A DNA stretch of 18,225 nt, taken from the NCBI GenBank assembly GCA_000434115.1, contig FR894015.1, forward strand, positions 3,276-21,500, in the 5' to 3' direction. This stretch comes from Roseburia sp. CAG:309. GTDB lineage: Bacteria; Bacillota; Clostridia; Lachnospirales; Lachnospiraceae. The notes beneath the pieces are model-generated. The model ran no database searches. It was not told the origin of the DNA and saw nothing but the letters and a program-made list of their open reading frames with translations. The position numbers and the translations under genes were made by a program. Shown piece after piece: positions 1 to 7,399 of the stretch (the stretch's first letter is position 1; the number at the start of each line of letters is the position of its first letter).

Positions 1-1
1 G

Positions 2-604
2 CCGATTGCCGCAGCCATTGGTGCAGGAATTGACATCGCACGTCCTTGTGGAAATATGATCGTAGATATCGGTGGTGGTACGTCGGATATTGCTGTCATT
101 TCTTTGGGAGGTACGGTAGTAAGTACGTCCATTAAGATTGCCGGCGATGATTTTGATGACGCCATCGTTCGCTATATGAGAAAGAAACACAATCTGCTGA
201 TCGGAGAAAGAACCGCGGAGGATATTAAGATCCGCATCGGTTCTGCGTATCCGCGGCCGGAAGTAGAGACGGTTGATGTACGCGGTCGAAATCTGGTAAC
301 AGGTCTGCCAAAGACGATCACCGTCACCTCCAAAGAGACGGAAGAAGCACTTCACGATACGACACTTCAGATCGTGGATGCCGTTCACAGTGTATTGGAG
401 AAGACACCGCCGGAACTGGCAGCAGATATCGCCGATCGTGGAATTGTCCTGACCGGAGGCGGAAGCCTTTTGTATGGTCTGGAAGAATTGATCGAGAGCA
501 AGACCGGAATCACGACGATGACAGCAGAAGAACCGATGACGGCAGTTGCCATCGGAACAGGTAAGTATGTTGAGTTTTTGAGTGGAACATCCGGAGAAAA
601 ATAG
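2..604 (+). CDS. mbl: MreB/Mbl-family actin-like cell-shape protein, C-terminal part (5' end cut by the window)
   Basis: Bacterial actin that forms membrane-associated filaments guiding lateral cell-wall synthesis. The reading frame is open from base 2 and begins PIAAAIGAGIDIA, the family's conserved block before the second phosphate loop VDIGGGTSDIAVISLGG. The adenosine-motif region VLTGGGSLLYGLEELI and a final TAVAIGTGKYVEF follow. About 200 residues are visible; the family usually has about 335-345, so roughly the first 40% lies upstream. The choice of Mbl rather than MreB rests on context: in B. subtilis mbl is followed directly by flhO and flhP, as here. The stop codon overlaps the Shine-Dalgarno of the next gene, suggesting co-transcription. 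Sure of the family, less sure of the paralogue. Confidence 0.9.
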   Translation, partial: PIAAAIGAGIDIARPCGNMIVDIGGGTSDIAVISLGGTVVSTSIKIAGDDFDDAIVRYMRKKHNLLIGERTAEDIKIRIGSAYPRPEVETVDVRGRNLVTGLPKTITVTSKETEEALHDTTLQIVDAVHSVLEKTPPELAADIADRGIVLTGGGSLLYGLEELIESKTGITTMTAEEPMTAVAIGTGKYVEFLSGTSGEK

Positions 605-614
605 GAGGAAGTCT

Positions 615-1391
615 ATGTTACGAGGTCTTTATACGGGTTGGACAGGGATGGTCAACGAGCAAAAACGATTGGACGTAATATCAAATAATCTGGCAAATGC
701 AGACACTCTCGGCTATAAGCAGGAGAGTGTGAGCAGCCAGTCCTTTGATAAATTACTGACGATCAAAATAAGAGATGGATCTCAAGCATACCACAATCAG
801 GCAATCGGGACGATGAGCCTGGGGGTAAAAGTTGGTGAAGTATATACGGATTATTCGCAGGGGTCAATCCGCGGGACGAGTTCACCACTGGATCTGGCAT
901 TGAGCGGCAGTGGATTTTTTACGATCACGACAACAAATGCCAAAGGCGAAACGGTAACAAGATATACCAGAGATGGAAGTTTTCAGATGACAAAAGACGG
1001 ATATCTCGTGGATTCACAGGGAAATCGTGTACAGGGAACCGGAGGAGATATTCAGATCGATCCAAACGCCAAAGATATCACGATTGACAATAGTGGAAGA
1101 ATTACCGTGGATGGAGAAGTAATAGACACATTGAAGATTGTTGATTTTGAAGATTATGATTACATATTGAAAACCGGCGATAATCTTTACCGTGTCGTAG
1201 ACGGAGCAACTGAAATGACATCCAATGCTTCCGTTTTGCAGGGATATACAGAACAATCCAATGTTAATGTTGTGTCGGAAATGGTCGATATGATTACTGT
1301 AACGAGAGCATACGAAGCGAATCAGAAAATGATCCATTCGCAGGATTCGATGCTGGAAAAGGCAGTAAATCAGGTGGGACGACTGAGTTGA
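615..1391 (+). CDS. flhO: Flagellar rod/hook-basal body protein, FlgF/FlgG family (FlhO-like)
   Basis: A protein of the flagellar rod, the axial drive shaft built outside the membrane by the flagellar type III exporter. The 258 residues carry both family hallmarks: an N-terminal helix with LDVISNNLANADTLGYK and a C-terminal helix with NVVSEMVDMITVTRAYEANQKM, which pair in the assembled axial structure. Between them is the beta-rich FlgF/FlgG core (SGSGFFTI, YTRDGSF). The start is ATG 615, preceded by TAGGAGG at 602-608; an in-frame upstream start at 582 would lie inside the mbl gene and lacks the family's N-terminus. The next gene is a paralogue 18 nt downstream. FlhO is preferred to FlgF because of the neighbouring mbl and flhP. 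No signal peptide is seen, as expected for type III export. Confidence 0.9.
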   Translation: MLRGLYTGWTGMVNEQKRLDVISNNLANADTLGYKQESVSSQSFDKLLTIKIRDGSQAYHNQAIGTMSLGVKVGEVYTDYSQGSIRGTSSPLDLALSGSGFFTITTTNAKGETVTRYTRDGSFQMTKDGYLVDSQGNRVQGTGGDIQIDPNAKDITIDNSGRITVDGEVIDTLKIVDFEDYDYILKTGDNLYRVVDGATEMTSNASVLQGYTEQSNVNVVSEMVDMITVTRAYEANQKMIHSQDSMLEKAVNQVGRLS

Positions 1392-1409
1392 TGACAGGAG
1401 GATGAGCCT

Positions 1410-2219
1410 ATGATGCGTTCACTTTGGACTGCGGCATCCGGAATGGTTGCACAGCAGACAAACTTAGATACTATTTCGAATAACTTATCGAATATTAATA
1501 CAACAGGATATAAGACCGAGGCGGTAAATTTTAAATCGCTTATTTATCAGACATTGCAGCAGAATTCGTATGACAGCAAAGGAGATCCGAAACCGGTCAG
1601 CGCACAGGTAGGACTTGGTGTCCGCCCGGCAGCGATCGTGTCCAGTTTCACGCAGGGAGCTTTGCTGGAGTCCAGCGGAGCGTTTGACTATGCGATCGAG
1701 GGCGAAGGATTTTTCATGGTTCGCCAAAACGATGGTACGATCGGCTATACAAGAAATGGTAATTTTAATGTAGCCGTATCGCAAGACGGACTGGCACTTG
1801 CGGATTCGAACGGAAATCCGGTGTTGGATGTCAATGGAGATCCGATTACATTTCCGGCGGGAACGGACTCTTCCAAATTATCCGTTGACCAGTTCGGAAA
1901 CTTTATGTACCCGGACAATACAGGAAATGCCAAGCTGATGGGAATCCAGATTGGACTTGCCAACTTCCCGAATCCGGCAGGCCTGGAAAGAAGTTCCGAT
2001 ACGATCATGAAAGAGTCAGAAGCTTCCGGTCAGCCGACGATCTATATGGCAAACCAGCTGAATTCGAAGATTGTGTCCGGATATCTGGAAGGTTCCAATG
2101 TTCAGGCAGTAGATGAAATGGTAAATATGATTATCGCACAGCGTGCTTACGAGATGAACTCGAAGGCGATCACAGCATCCGATGAGATGCTGCAGCAGGC
2201 GAATAATCTTCGTTCTTGA
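1410..2219 (+). CDS. flhP: Flagellar distal-rod protein, FlgG family (FlhP-like)
   Basis: A 269-residue rod protein of the FlgG type. The N-terminus MMRSLWTAASGMVAQQTNLD followed by ISNNLSNINTTGYKTEAVNF is almost textbook FlgG, as is the C-terminus EMVNMIIAQRAYEMNSKAI...MLQQANNL. The core has the usual GEGFFMV and YTRNGNF blocks. AGGAGG at 1396-1401 lies 8 nt before ATG 1410; a second ATG at 1413 is in frame, so the N-terminus could be one residue shorter. It resembles the preceding flhO product end to end, consistent with an old duplication within the rod family. In B. subtilis FlhO and FlhP are rod components encoded as a pair behind mbl. Whether this organism has another flgG elsewhere cannot be seen. 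Confidence 0.92.
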   Translation: MMRSLWTAASGMVAQQTNLDTISNNLSNINTTGYKTEAVNFKSLIYQTLQQNSYDSKGDPKPVSAQVGLGVRPAAIVSSFTQGALLESSGAFDYAIEGEGFFMVRQNDGTIGYTRNGNFNVAVSQDGLALADSNGNPVLDVNGDPITFPAGTDSSKLSVDQFGNFMYPDNTGNAKLMGIQIGLANFPNPAGLERSSDTIMKESEASGQPTIYMANQLNSKIVSGYLEGSNVQAVDEMVNMIIAQRAYEMNSKAITASDEMLQQANNLRS

Positions 2220-2240
2220 TAGAAAGTAAGGAGGGATTTG

Positions 2241-2636
2241 ATGTCATTATCGGTAAATGATCTGTATAACAGTCTCGGAAGCACATCGACATTGTCCAGC
2301 GCGGCTTTGAAGAGTACCGCATCGGCAGATCAACTGACAAGCCAGATCAAAGACGCAGGCACGGATGACGAAATGATGTCAGCCTGTGAAGATTTCGAAG
2401 CCTATCTGTTACAGAAAATGTTTGAAAATATGGAAAAATCTGCCAAACTCTTTAGCGATGACGACGAAGAGGGAAATGAGTACACGGAGATGTTTGGGGA
2501 TCAGATGTATCAGTCGATGGCAGAGACAATGGTTTCCAGCGGTCAGGGACTTGGCATCGCGCAGATGCTGTATGAGTCAATGGCTAGAAATGCCGGCATT
2601 TCCACTTCGACAGAAACGACGGCAAAGACGGAATAA
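2241..2636 (+). CDS. flgJ: Flagellar rod-binding protein (FlgJ N-terminal domain only)
   Basis: A 131-residue protein. After a low-complexity Ser/Thr/Ala N-terminus, residues about 45-120 show the rod-binding pattern: CEDFEAYLLQKMFENMEKSAKL, an acidic linker, then YTEMFGDQMYQSMAETMVSSGQGLGIAQMLYESM. In E. coli/Salmonella FlgJ this domain caps and nucleates the growing rod and is fused to a peptidoglycan hydrolase. Here the hydrolase part is absent, as in many Firmicutes, so another enzyme would have to open the wall. AAGGAGGG at 2228-2235 gives 6 nt spacing to ATG 2241; an in-frame TTG at 2238 would be only 3 nt away and is rejected. It closes the flhO-flhP unit and is followed by a hairpin. 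Confidence 0.85.
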   Translation: MSLSVNDLYNSLGSTSTLSSAALKSTASADQLTSQIKDAGTDDEMMSACEDFEAYLLQKMFENMEKSAKLFSDDDEEGNEYTEMFGDQMYQSMAETMVSSGQGLGIAQMLYESMARNAGISTSTETTAKTE

Positions 2637-2658
2637 ATATTGAAAAATGAGAGAATTG

Positions 2659-2690
2659 AGCGCCCATTGCATCCTTGGCAAGGGCGCTTT
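2659..2690 (+). terminator. Probable intrinsic terminator after the rod genes
   Basis: AGCGCCC (2659-2665) pairs with GGGCGCT (2682-2688), and inside it TTGC (2667-2670) pairs with GCAA (2678-2681), with one bulged A and a 7-nt loop. It begins 23 nt after the rod-binding gene. The T run after it is short (TTTG), so termination may be partial and recD2 could receive read-through. Confidence 0.55.
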
Positions 2691-2755
2691 GTCAACTTAT
2701 TCGGAAGAAAGACCAAAGAGTTAAATTGCGGCAGCGACGGGAAAGGAACGAGACG

Positions 2756-4999
2756 ATGGAAGAGAAAAAAGGATATGTGGAGCATATCATTTATCACAAT
2801 CAGGAAAATGGATATACCGTATTTGAATTTGTCTCGCAGGAAGAGGGAGAAGAATATCTGGATACGTGTGTCGGAACATTTCCGTTCATTAACGAAGGGG
2901 AGTATCTTACACTATATGGTGATATGGTGACGCATCCGACATACCATGAACAGTTTAAAGTGCAGAAAAGCGAGAGCCGTTCTCCGGATGATGCGTTGTC
3001 GATGCAGAGATATCTGGCATCCGGCGCAATCAAAGGGATTGGCGGTGGACTGGCGAAGCGCATCGTGGATAAATTTGGAGATAAGACCTTTGAGATCATT
3101 GGAAAAGAGCCGGAACGGCTTAGTGAAGTAAAGGGAATCAGCGAGAAAAAGGCGATGGATATCGCAGAGCAGTTTGAGGAAAAAAAGGAGATGCGGAATG
3201 CCCTTCTTTTTTTGCAGCAATATGGCATCAGCAACCAGCTCGCTGTAAAAATATACAAGACGTATAAAGAGGATCTGTATGGGATCGTAAAGACCAATCC
3301 GTACCGGCTGGCAGAAGATATCCGAGGTGTGGGATTCCGGATCGCGGACAATATCGCGATGAAATCCGGGCTTGACCGCAATTCCGATTTTCGCATCCGG
3401 GCAGGGATTCTTTATGTACTGACACTGGCGACCGCATCCGGGCATATTTATCTGCCAAATGAGGAGTTGTACCGCCACTGCATTGAATTTCTCGGTGTAA
3501 GCATGGAGCAGCTGATGCACGTACAGGAAGAAATGGAATACGATAAAAGTCTTGTGCGGGATGGCGAAAAAGTTTATCTGCCGTCATTGTATTACGGGGA
3601 ATTGAATTGTGCGCGGATGCTTTTGGATATTGGCAGTGTGACGCATAAATCGGGAATAGACGAAGAACGGATTTTGGAAGAATTACAGCGGAAATCTGAC
3701 ATTCATTTGGATGATAGACAGCGTCTGGCAGTATTTGAGTCTTTGAAAAACGGACTTCTTGTGATTACCGGGGGTCCGGGAACCGGAAAAACAACAACGA
3801 TCAATATGATCATAAAACTTTTGGAGGAAGAAGGACAGAGTATCCTTTTGGCGGCTCCGACCGGCCGCGCGGCAAAACGGATGAGCGAGACGACGGGGCA
3901 TGAGACGCAGACAATTCACCGTATGCTCGGTTACAATGGTGCCGGGATGGATGCTGCGGAGGGAGTGGAAGAACGGCGCGAGACGCCGGAGGCATTTGAA
4001 CGCAACGAATGGAACCCGCTTGAGACAGATGTTATTATTATCGATGAGATGTCGATGGTGGACATTTACCTGTTTACCAGTCTGTTAAAGGCAATCTCCG
4101 TCGGAACGAGACTGATCCTTGTCGGAGATGTAAACCAGCTCCCAAGTGTCGGACCGGGAAATGTACTACGTGATATCATTCAGTCGGAATGCTGCCCGGT
4201 AGTCAAATTAGAACGTATTTTCCGGCAGGCAGCGAAAAGCGATATTGTCGTCAACGCCCATAAGATTAACAAAGGGGAATCGATTACACTGGATAATAAA
4301 AGCCGTGACTTTTTCTGCATGGAACGCGAGGATGAACACGGCGTCCTGCAGATGATGCTCTGGCTTGTGCGCGACAAGATGCCAAAATACACGGATTGTA
4401 CGCCGTTTGACGTGCAGGTGCTTACCCCAATGAAAAAAGGTGAACTCGGCGTGATCCGCTGCAACCAGATCTTACAGCGTTATCTGAATCCGGAATCGCC
4501 TGCAAAACCGGAAATGACAGTACATGATACCATTTTCCGTCAGGGCGACAAAGTCATGCAGATTAAAAACAATTATCAGATGCCTTGGAAAATATTGGGT
4601 TATCACGGCGTGGTGATTGAGGAAGGAACCGGCGTATTTAACGGCGACTGCGGAATCATTGAGGAGATTGACCTTTACAGCAAAGAGGTCAAAGTGGTCT
4701 TTGATGAAGAAAAACATGTCACGTATACGACGGGCGATATGGAAGAACTGGAACTTGCCTATGCGATCACGATCCACAAGTCGCAGGGAAGCGAATATCC
4801 GGCGGTTGTGATCCCATTGTTTCACGGCCCGCGGGTGCTATTTAACCGAAATCTCCTTTATACGGCGGTTACCAGAGGAAAACAATGTGTTACGATCGTG
4901 GGACGCAAAAAAACGGTTCTTGATATGATCCACAATGAATCGGAACAAAAAAGATATTCTACGTTGCAAATTCGGTTAAAGGAATTGCAAAATGAATAA
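2756..4999 (+). CDS. recD2: RecD2-type (YrrC-like) superfamily 1 DNA helicase
   Basis: A 5'-3' DNA helicase of the RecBC-independent RecD2 class, linked in B. subtilis to replication restart and repair. Visible order in 747 residues: N-terminal OB-like segment (about 5-70), tandem helix-hairpin-helix motifs (KGIGGGLAKRIV near 93, VKGISEKKAMDIA near 125, IRGVGFRIADNIA near 195), Walker A GGPGTGKTTT at 339-348, Walker B IIIDEMSMVD with D430/E431, motif III GDVNQLPSVGPGNVL, RIFRQ, and the C-terminal UvrD-like motifs AITIHKSQGSEYP (670-682) and LLYTAVTRGK. ATG 2756 has AAAGGA at 2742-2747. An in-frame TTG at 2675 would begin inside the upstream hairpin and add a non-family basic tail, so it is rejected. 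comFC follows after 49 nt. Confidence 0.95.
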   Translation: MEEKKGYVEHIIYHNQENGYTVFEFVSQEEGEEYLDTCVGTFPFINEGEYLTLYGDMVTHPTYHEQFKVQKSESRSPDDALSMQRYLASGAIKGIGGGLAKRIVDKFGDKTFEIIGKEPERLSEVKGISEKKAMDIAEQFEEKKEMRNALLFLQQYGISNQLAVKIYKTYKEDLYGIVKTNPYRLAEDIRGVGFRIADNIAMKSGLDRNSDFRIRAGILYVLTLATASGHIYLPNEELYRHCIEFLGVSMEQLMHVQEEMEYDKSLVRDGEKVYLPSLYYGELNCARMLLDIGSVTHKSGIDEERILEELQRKSDIHLDDRQRLAVFESLKNGLLVITGGPGTGKTTTINMIIKLLEEEGQSILLAAPTGRAAKRMSETTGHETQTIHRMLGYNGAGMDAAEGVEERRETPEAFERNEWNPLETDVIIIDEMSMVDIYLFTSLLKAISVGTRLILVGDVNQLPSVGPGNVLRDIIQSECCPVVKLERIFRQAAKSDIVVNAHKINKGESITLDNKSRDFFCMEREDEHGVLQMMLWLVRDKMPKYTDCTPFDVQVLTPMKKGELGVIRCNQILQRYLNPESPAKPEMTVHDTIFRQGDKVMQIKNNYQMPWKILGYHGVVIEEGTGVFNGDCGIIEEIDLYSKEVKVVFDEEKHVTYTTGDMEELELAYAITIHKSQGSEYPAVVIPLFHGPRVLFNRNLLYTAVTRGKQCVTIVGRKKTVLDMIHNESEQKRYSTLQIRLKELQNE

Positions 5000-5037
5000 A
5001 AATTTGATAAAATAAAAATGGATATGTGTAGTATGGG

Positions 5038-5056
5038 AAAGGAAATGCATGAAAGA
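5038..5056 (+). repeat. Direct repeat copy 1: comFC Shine-Dalgarno and start segment
   Basis: AAAGG followed by AAATGCATGAAAGA; this covers the comFC ribosome binding site and first codons. The same segment recurs at 5755-5774 with one extra T after AAAGG. Confidence 0.8.
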
Positions 5057-5756
5057 TTTTTTGATGACACTTGTATTCCCCCACAAATGCGCTGCGTGCG
5101 GAAAGACGATGTCTGGTAAACGCGTGGAAATGTTGTGCGAAACGTGTGACAGGCAGCTTCATCGGATCACGGAGCCGCGCTGTAAAAGATGCTCAAAACC
5201 CATTGCGGATATTACACAGGAATTGTGTGAGGACTGCAGTCAGAGAGAGTATGTTGTATCCTCTGGAAAAGCGCTGTACTTATATGATGAGCGGATGCAG
5301 CAGGTGATCCGCCAATTCAAATACGAAGGCTGTTTTGAAATTGGAAATTATTTTGCAGAGCGGATGGCAGAGGCATTTGGCGACTGGATTCAGAGGGAAA
5401 AAATGGAAATGATCATGCCGGTTCCTGTACATAGAAAACGGCTTCGTTTTCGTGGATTTAATCAGGCAGCGGTTTTGGCGGAACGACTGGGTGAATGTCT
5501 GGGGATGCCGGTGTTGTCCGATTTACTCATACGAACAGAGGACACGAAACCACAAAAAACATTGGATATGCATAAACGCATTGCAAACCTTCAAAAGGGA
5601 TTTGCGGTGACGAAACCGGTTGTGGGGAAGAGAATTCTTCTTGTGGATGACATTTATACAACGGGAGCCACTTTGGAAGCATGCGGAAAAGTGCTGAAAA
5701 AAGCCGGTTCGGAAAAAATCTGTTTTGTCAGCTTGTGCATAGGAACTGTTTCATAA
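5049..5756 (+). CDS. comFC: ComFC family phosphoribosyltransferase-like competence protein
   Basis: Related to B. subtilis ComFC and E. coli GntX, cytoplasmic proteins required for uptake or use of transforming DNA; the chemical reaction is not settled. The 235 residues begin with a zinc-binding region: CAAC (14-17), CETC (30-33), CKRC (45-48) and CEDC (60-63). A phosphoribosyltransferase fold follows, with the conserved block MPVPVHRKRLRFRGFNQAAVLA and the PRPP-binding loop LLVDDIYTTGAT (D200, D201, T204-T208). AAAGGA at 5038-5043 precedes ATG 5049. It lies between recD2 and yvyF, recalling the B. subtilis comFA-comFB-comFC-yvyF-flgM order, but comFA and comFB are not adjacent. Both ends of the gene carry copies of the same start-site segment. 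Confidence 0.93.
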   Translation: MKDFLMTLVFPHKCAACGKTMSGKRVEMLCETCDRQLHRITEPRCKRCSKPIADITQELCEDCSQREYVVSSGKALYLYDERMQQVIRQFKYEGCFEIGNYFAERMAEAFGDWIQREKMEMIMPVPVHRKRLRFRGFNQAAVLAERLGECLGMPVLSDLLIRTEDTKPQKTLDMHKRIANLQKGFAVTKPVVGKRILLVDDIYTTGATLEACGKVLKKAGSEKICFVSLCIGTVS

Positions 5757-5774
5757 AGGTAAATGCATGAAAGA
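5755..5774 (+). repeat. Direct repeat copy 2, at the comFC stop codon
   Basis: AAAGG, T, then AAATGCATGAAAGA, matching 5038-5056 at every base apart from the inserted T. Its AAAGG overlaps the comFC stop codon, and its ATG (5767) opens a 23-codon frame that overlaps the start of yvyF. ATGCAT also recurs as an inverted pair at 5763-5768 and 5776-5781. Confidence 0.8.
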
Positions 5775-5838
5775 GATGCATGGAAATGGAGGATATTATG
5801 GATGTAACTACTTGTTCAAGATGCGGAAAATTATTTAA
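5767..5838 (+). other. Possible 23-codon upstream ORF overlapping yvyF
   Basis: ATG 5767 has AAAGG at 5755-5759 (7 nt spacing) and reads to TAA at 5836-5838, out of frame with yvyF and crossing its start at 5798. It could couple or dampen yvyF translation, or be a by-product of the duplicated start segment. The peptide resembles nothing I recognise, and no independent coding evidence exists. Confidence 0.25.
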
Positions 5839-6205
5839 TCATATCAGTGGACCGAGAATCTGCCCGGTCTGCCTGAAAGAATTTGATGATAAATTTCCGG
5901 AAGTAAAAAAATATGTATATGAACATCCACACACAGGAATTGCCGAATTGTCAGAAGCGATGGATATTCCGGCAAAACAGATCAAACGGTGGATTCGCGA
6001 AGAACGGCTCAGTTTTGCAGATGATTCGCCGGTTGGAATTGAGTGTGAGGGATGTGGCACGATGATTAAGACCGGACGATACTGCCCGGTTTGTAAGGAA
6101 AAATTTACCAAAGGGTTTGGGGATGCGGCTGGTCTGAACCGTAAGCCGGTTTCCGCACCGCCAAGGCGTAAAGACGGAGAAAGCAAGATGCGCTTTTTGG
6201 ACTAA
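5798..6205 (+). CDS. yvyF: YvyF-type flagellar operon protein (TIGR03826-like)
   Basis: A 135-residue cytoplasmic protein of the flagellar operon family typified by B. subtilis YvyF. A zinc-ribbon-like N-terminus has C6-x2-C9 and C22-x2-C25. A helix-turn-helix-like stretch follows (about 46-71, TGIAELSEAMDIPAKQIKRWIREERL), then a second ribbon C83-x2-C86/C96-x2-C99 and a basic, probably disordered tail. This layout suggests DNA or protein binding with a regulatory role, but no activity is established. The start is ATG 5798 because GGAGG at 5788-5792 lies 5 nt upstream; an in-frame ATG at 5780 has no comparable site. In B. subtilis the gene precedes flgM and the hook-filament genes; here glf follows after 18 nt instead. 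Confidence 0.85.
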   Translation: MDVTTCSRCGKLFNHISGPRICPVCLKEFDDKFPEVKKYVYEHPHTGIAELSEAMDIPAKQIKRWIREERLSFADDSPVGIECEGCGTMIKTGRYCPVCKEKFTKGFGDAAGLNRKPVSAPPRRKDGESKMRFLD

Positions 6206-6223
6206 CAGATTGGAGAAAAACAG

Positions 6224-7378
6224 ATGCAGAACTATGATTGTATTGTTGTCGGCTGTGGATTTGCCGGCGCAGTAGCTGCCAGAGATTTGGCTGAAAAAAA
6301 GGGAAAAAAGGTTTTAATCTTGGATGCCAGAGATCATGTCGGTGGAAACTGCTATGATCTTCCGGATGAATATGGGATCCGTATCCACCAGTACGGGCCG
6401 CACATTTTTCATACGAACAGCAAACGGGTGTATGAGTATCTTTCCCGTTTTACTGAGTGGTTTTCTTTTGGACACGAAGTAGTGGGGAATGTATATGGAA
6501 AAGAACTGCCGATTCCCTTTAACCTCAATACACTTGCGATGGTATTTGGGGAACGTGCACCGAAGATGGAAGAAAAATTGATTCAGAAATTTGGAGAGGG
6601 TGCGAGAGTTCCGATTCTTGAACTGATGAATCAGGAAGATGCAGAATTAAAGGAAATTGCAGAATATGTGTATGAAAATGTATTTTTGAAATATACTATG
6701 AAGCAATGGGGAAAGACACCAAAGGAGATCGATCCCTCCGTGTCCGGAAGAGTGCCGGTTCTTGTCAGCCATGACAACCGTTATTTTCAGGATACGTACC
6801 AGGGAATGCCGATACCGGGATATACTGAATTGTTTGAAAAAATGCTTGACTTTCCGGGGATTGACATTCGTCTGAACTGTCAGGCAAAAGAGGTACTCAG
6901 TATACAGCCGGAAGCGGAAGACAAAGTGTTGTTTGAAGGCGAGCCGTTTGCGGGAGATATTATCTTTACCGGTGCACTCGATGAGTTTTTTGATGTGCGT
7001 TTTGGCAGACTGCCGTACCGTTCGCTGCATTTCGAATTTGAGCATTTGAAACAGCCGTTTTTCCAAAGCCATGGTGTAGTCAATTACACTGTGAGCGAGG
7101 ATTTTACACGAATCACGGAATTCAAATATCTGACAGATCAGAAAGAGGATCCGGAGACGACGATCATGCGCGAATATCCGATGCCATATGAGGCAGAGGA
7201 CGGACAGATTCCATATTACGCGATCAACAATAAAGAGAATGACGCGCTTTATGAGAAATATGTTTCCTATGTGAAAGACGTTCCGAATTTCCATCTTCTG
7301 GGAAGACTGGCAGAGTACAAATATTATAATATTGATGCAATTGTTGAGCGCGCGCTGGACTTTGCACAGGAAATTTAA
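6224..7378 (+). CDS. glf: UDP-galactopyranose mutase
   Basis: FAD-dependent isomerase interconverting UDP-galactopyranose and UDP-galactofuranose, the donor for galactofuranose-containing surface glycans. The 384 residues are of normal bacterial length. The N-terminus shows the FAD-binding Rossmann fingerprint (VVGCGFAGAVAAR, residues 8-20, then VLILDARDHVGGNCYD to about 45) and the family segment QYGPHIFHTNS (57-67). Further family blocks are YTMKQWGKTPKEID, VLVSHDNRYFQDTYQGMPIPGYTELFEKML and, near the end, GRLAEYKYYNIDAIVERAL. GGAG at 6212-6215 precedes ATG 6224. The gene lies 18 nt after yvyF and 21 nt before a glycosyltransferase, suggesting one transcript and a shared glycan pathway; the recipient glycan is not identifiable. 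Confidence 0.96.
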   Translation: MQNYDCIVVGCGFAGAVAARDLAEKKGKKVLILDARDHVGGNCYDLPDEYGIRIHQYGPHIFHTNSKRVYEYLSRFTEWFSFGHEVVGNVYGKELPIPFNLNTLAMVFGERAPKMEEKLIQKFGEGARVPILELMNQEDAELKEIAEYVYENVFLKYTMKQWGKTPKEIDPSVSGRVPVLVSHDNRYFQDTYQGMPIPGYTELFEKMLDFPGIDIRLNCQAKEVLSIQPEAEDKVLFEGEPFAGDIIFTGALDEFFDVRFGRLPYRSLHFEFEHLKQPFFQSHGVVNYTVSEDFTRITEFKYLTDQKEDPETTIMREYPMPYEAEDGQIPYYAINNKENDALYEKYVSYVKDVPNFHLLGRLAEYKYYNIDAIVERALDFAQEI

Positions 7379-7399
7379 CTGATAACGGGAGAATGAATT

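Noticed and set aside
582..614. Earlier in-frame start for flhO
   Set aside because: It would add 11 residues encoded inside the mbl gene, has no Shine-Dalgarno, and the AGGAGG before ATG 615 fits the family N-terminus.
1014..1337. Open frames on the minus strand opposite the flagellar, recD2, recJ and other genes
   Set aside because: They run antisense to well-supported genes and show no family motifs.
2675..2755. Earlier TTG start for recD2
   Set aside because: It lies in the hairpin loop after the rod genes and adds a basic tail unlike RecD2; ATG 2756 has AAAGGA.
5004..5032. TTGATA-17-TGTAGT as a comFC promoter
   Set aside because: The -10 box matches consensus at only 4 of 6 positions and AT-rich intergenic DNA gives such matches readily; recD2 read-through is enough to explain expression.
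5780..5797. Earlier ATG start for yvyF
   Set aside because: It adds six residues and the GGAGG at 5788-5792 points to ATG 5798.
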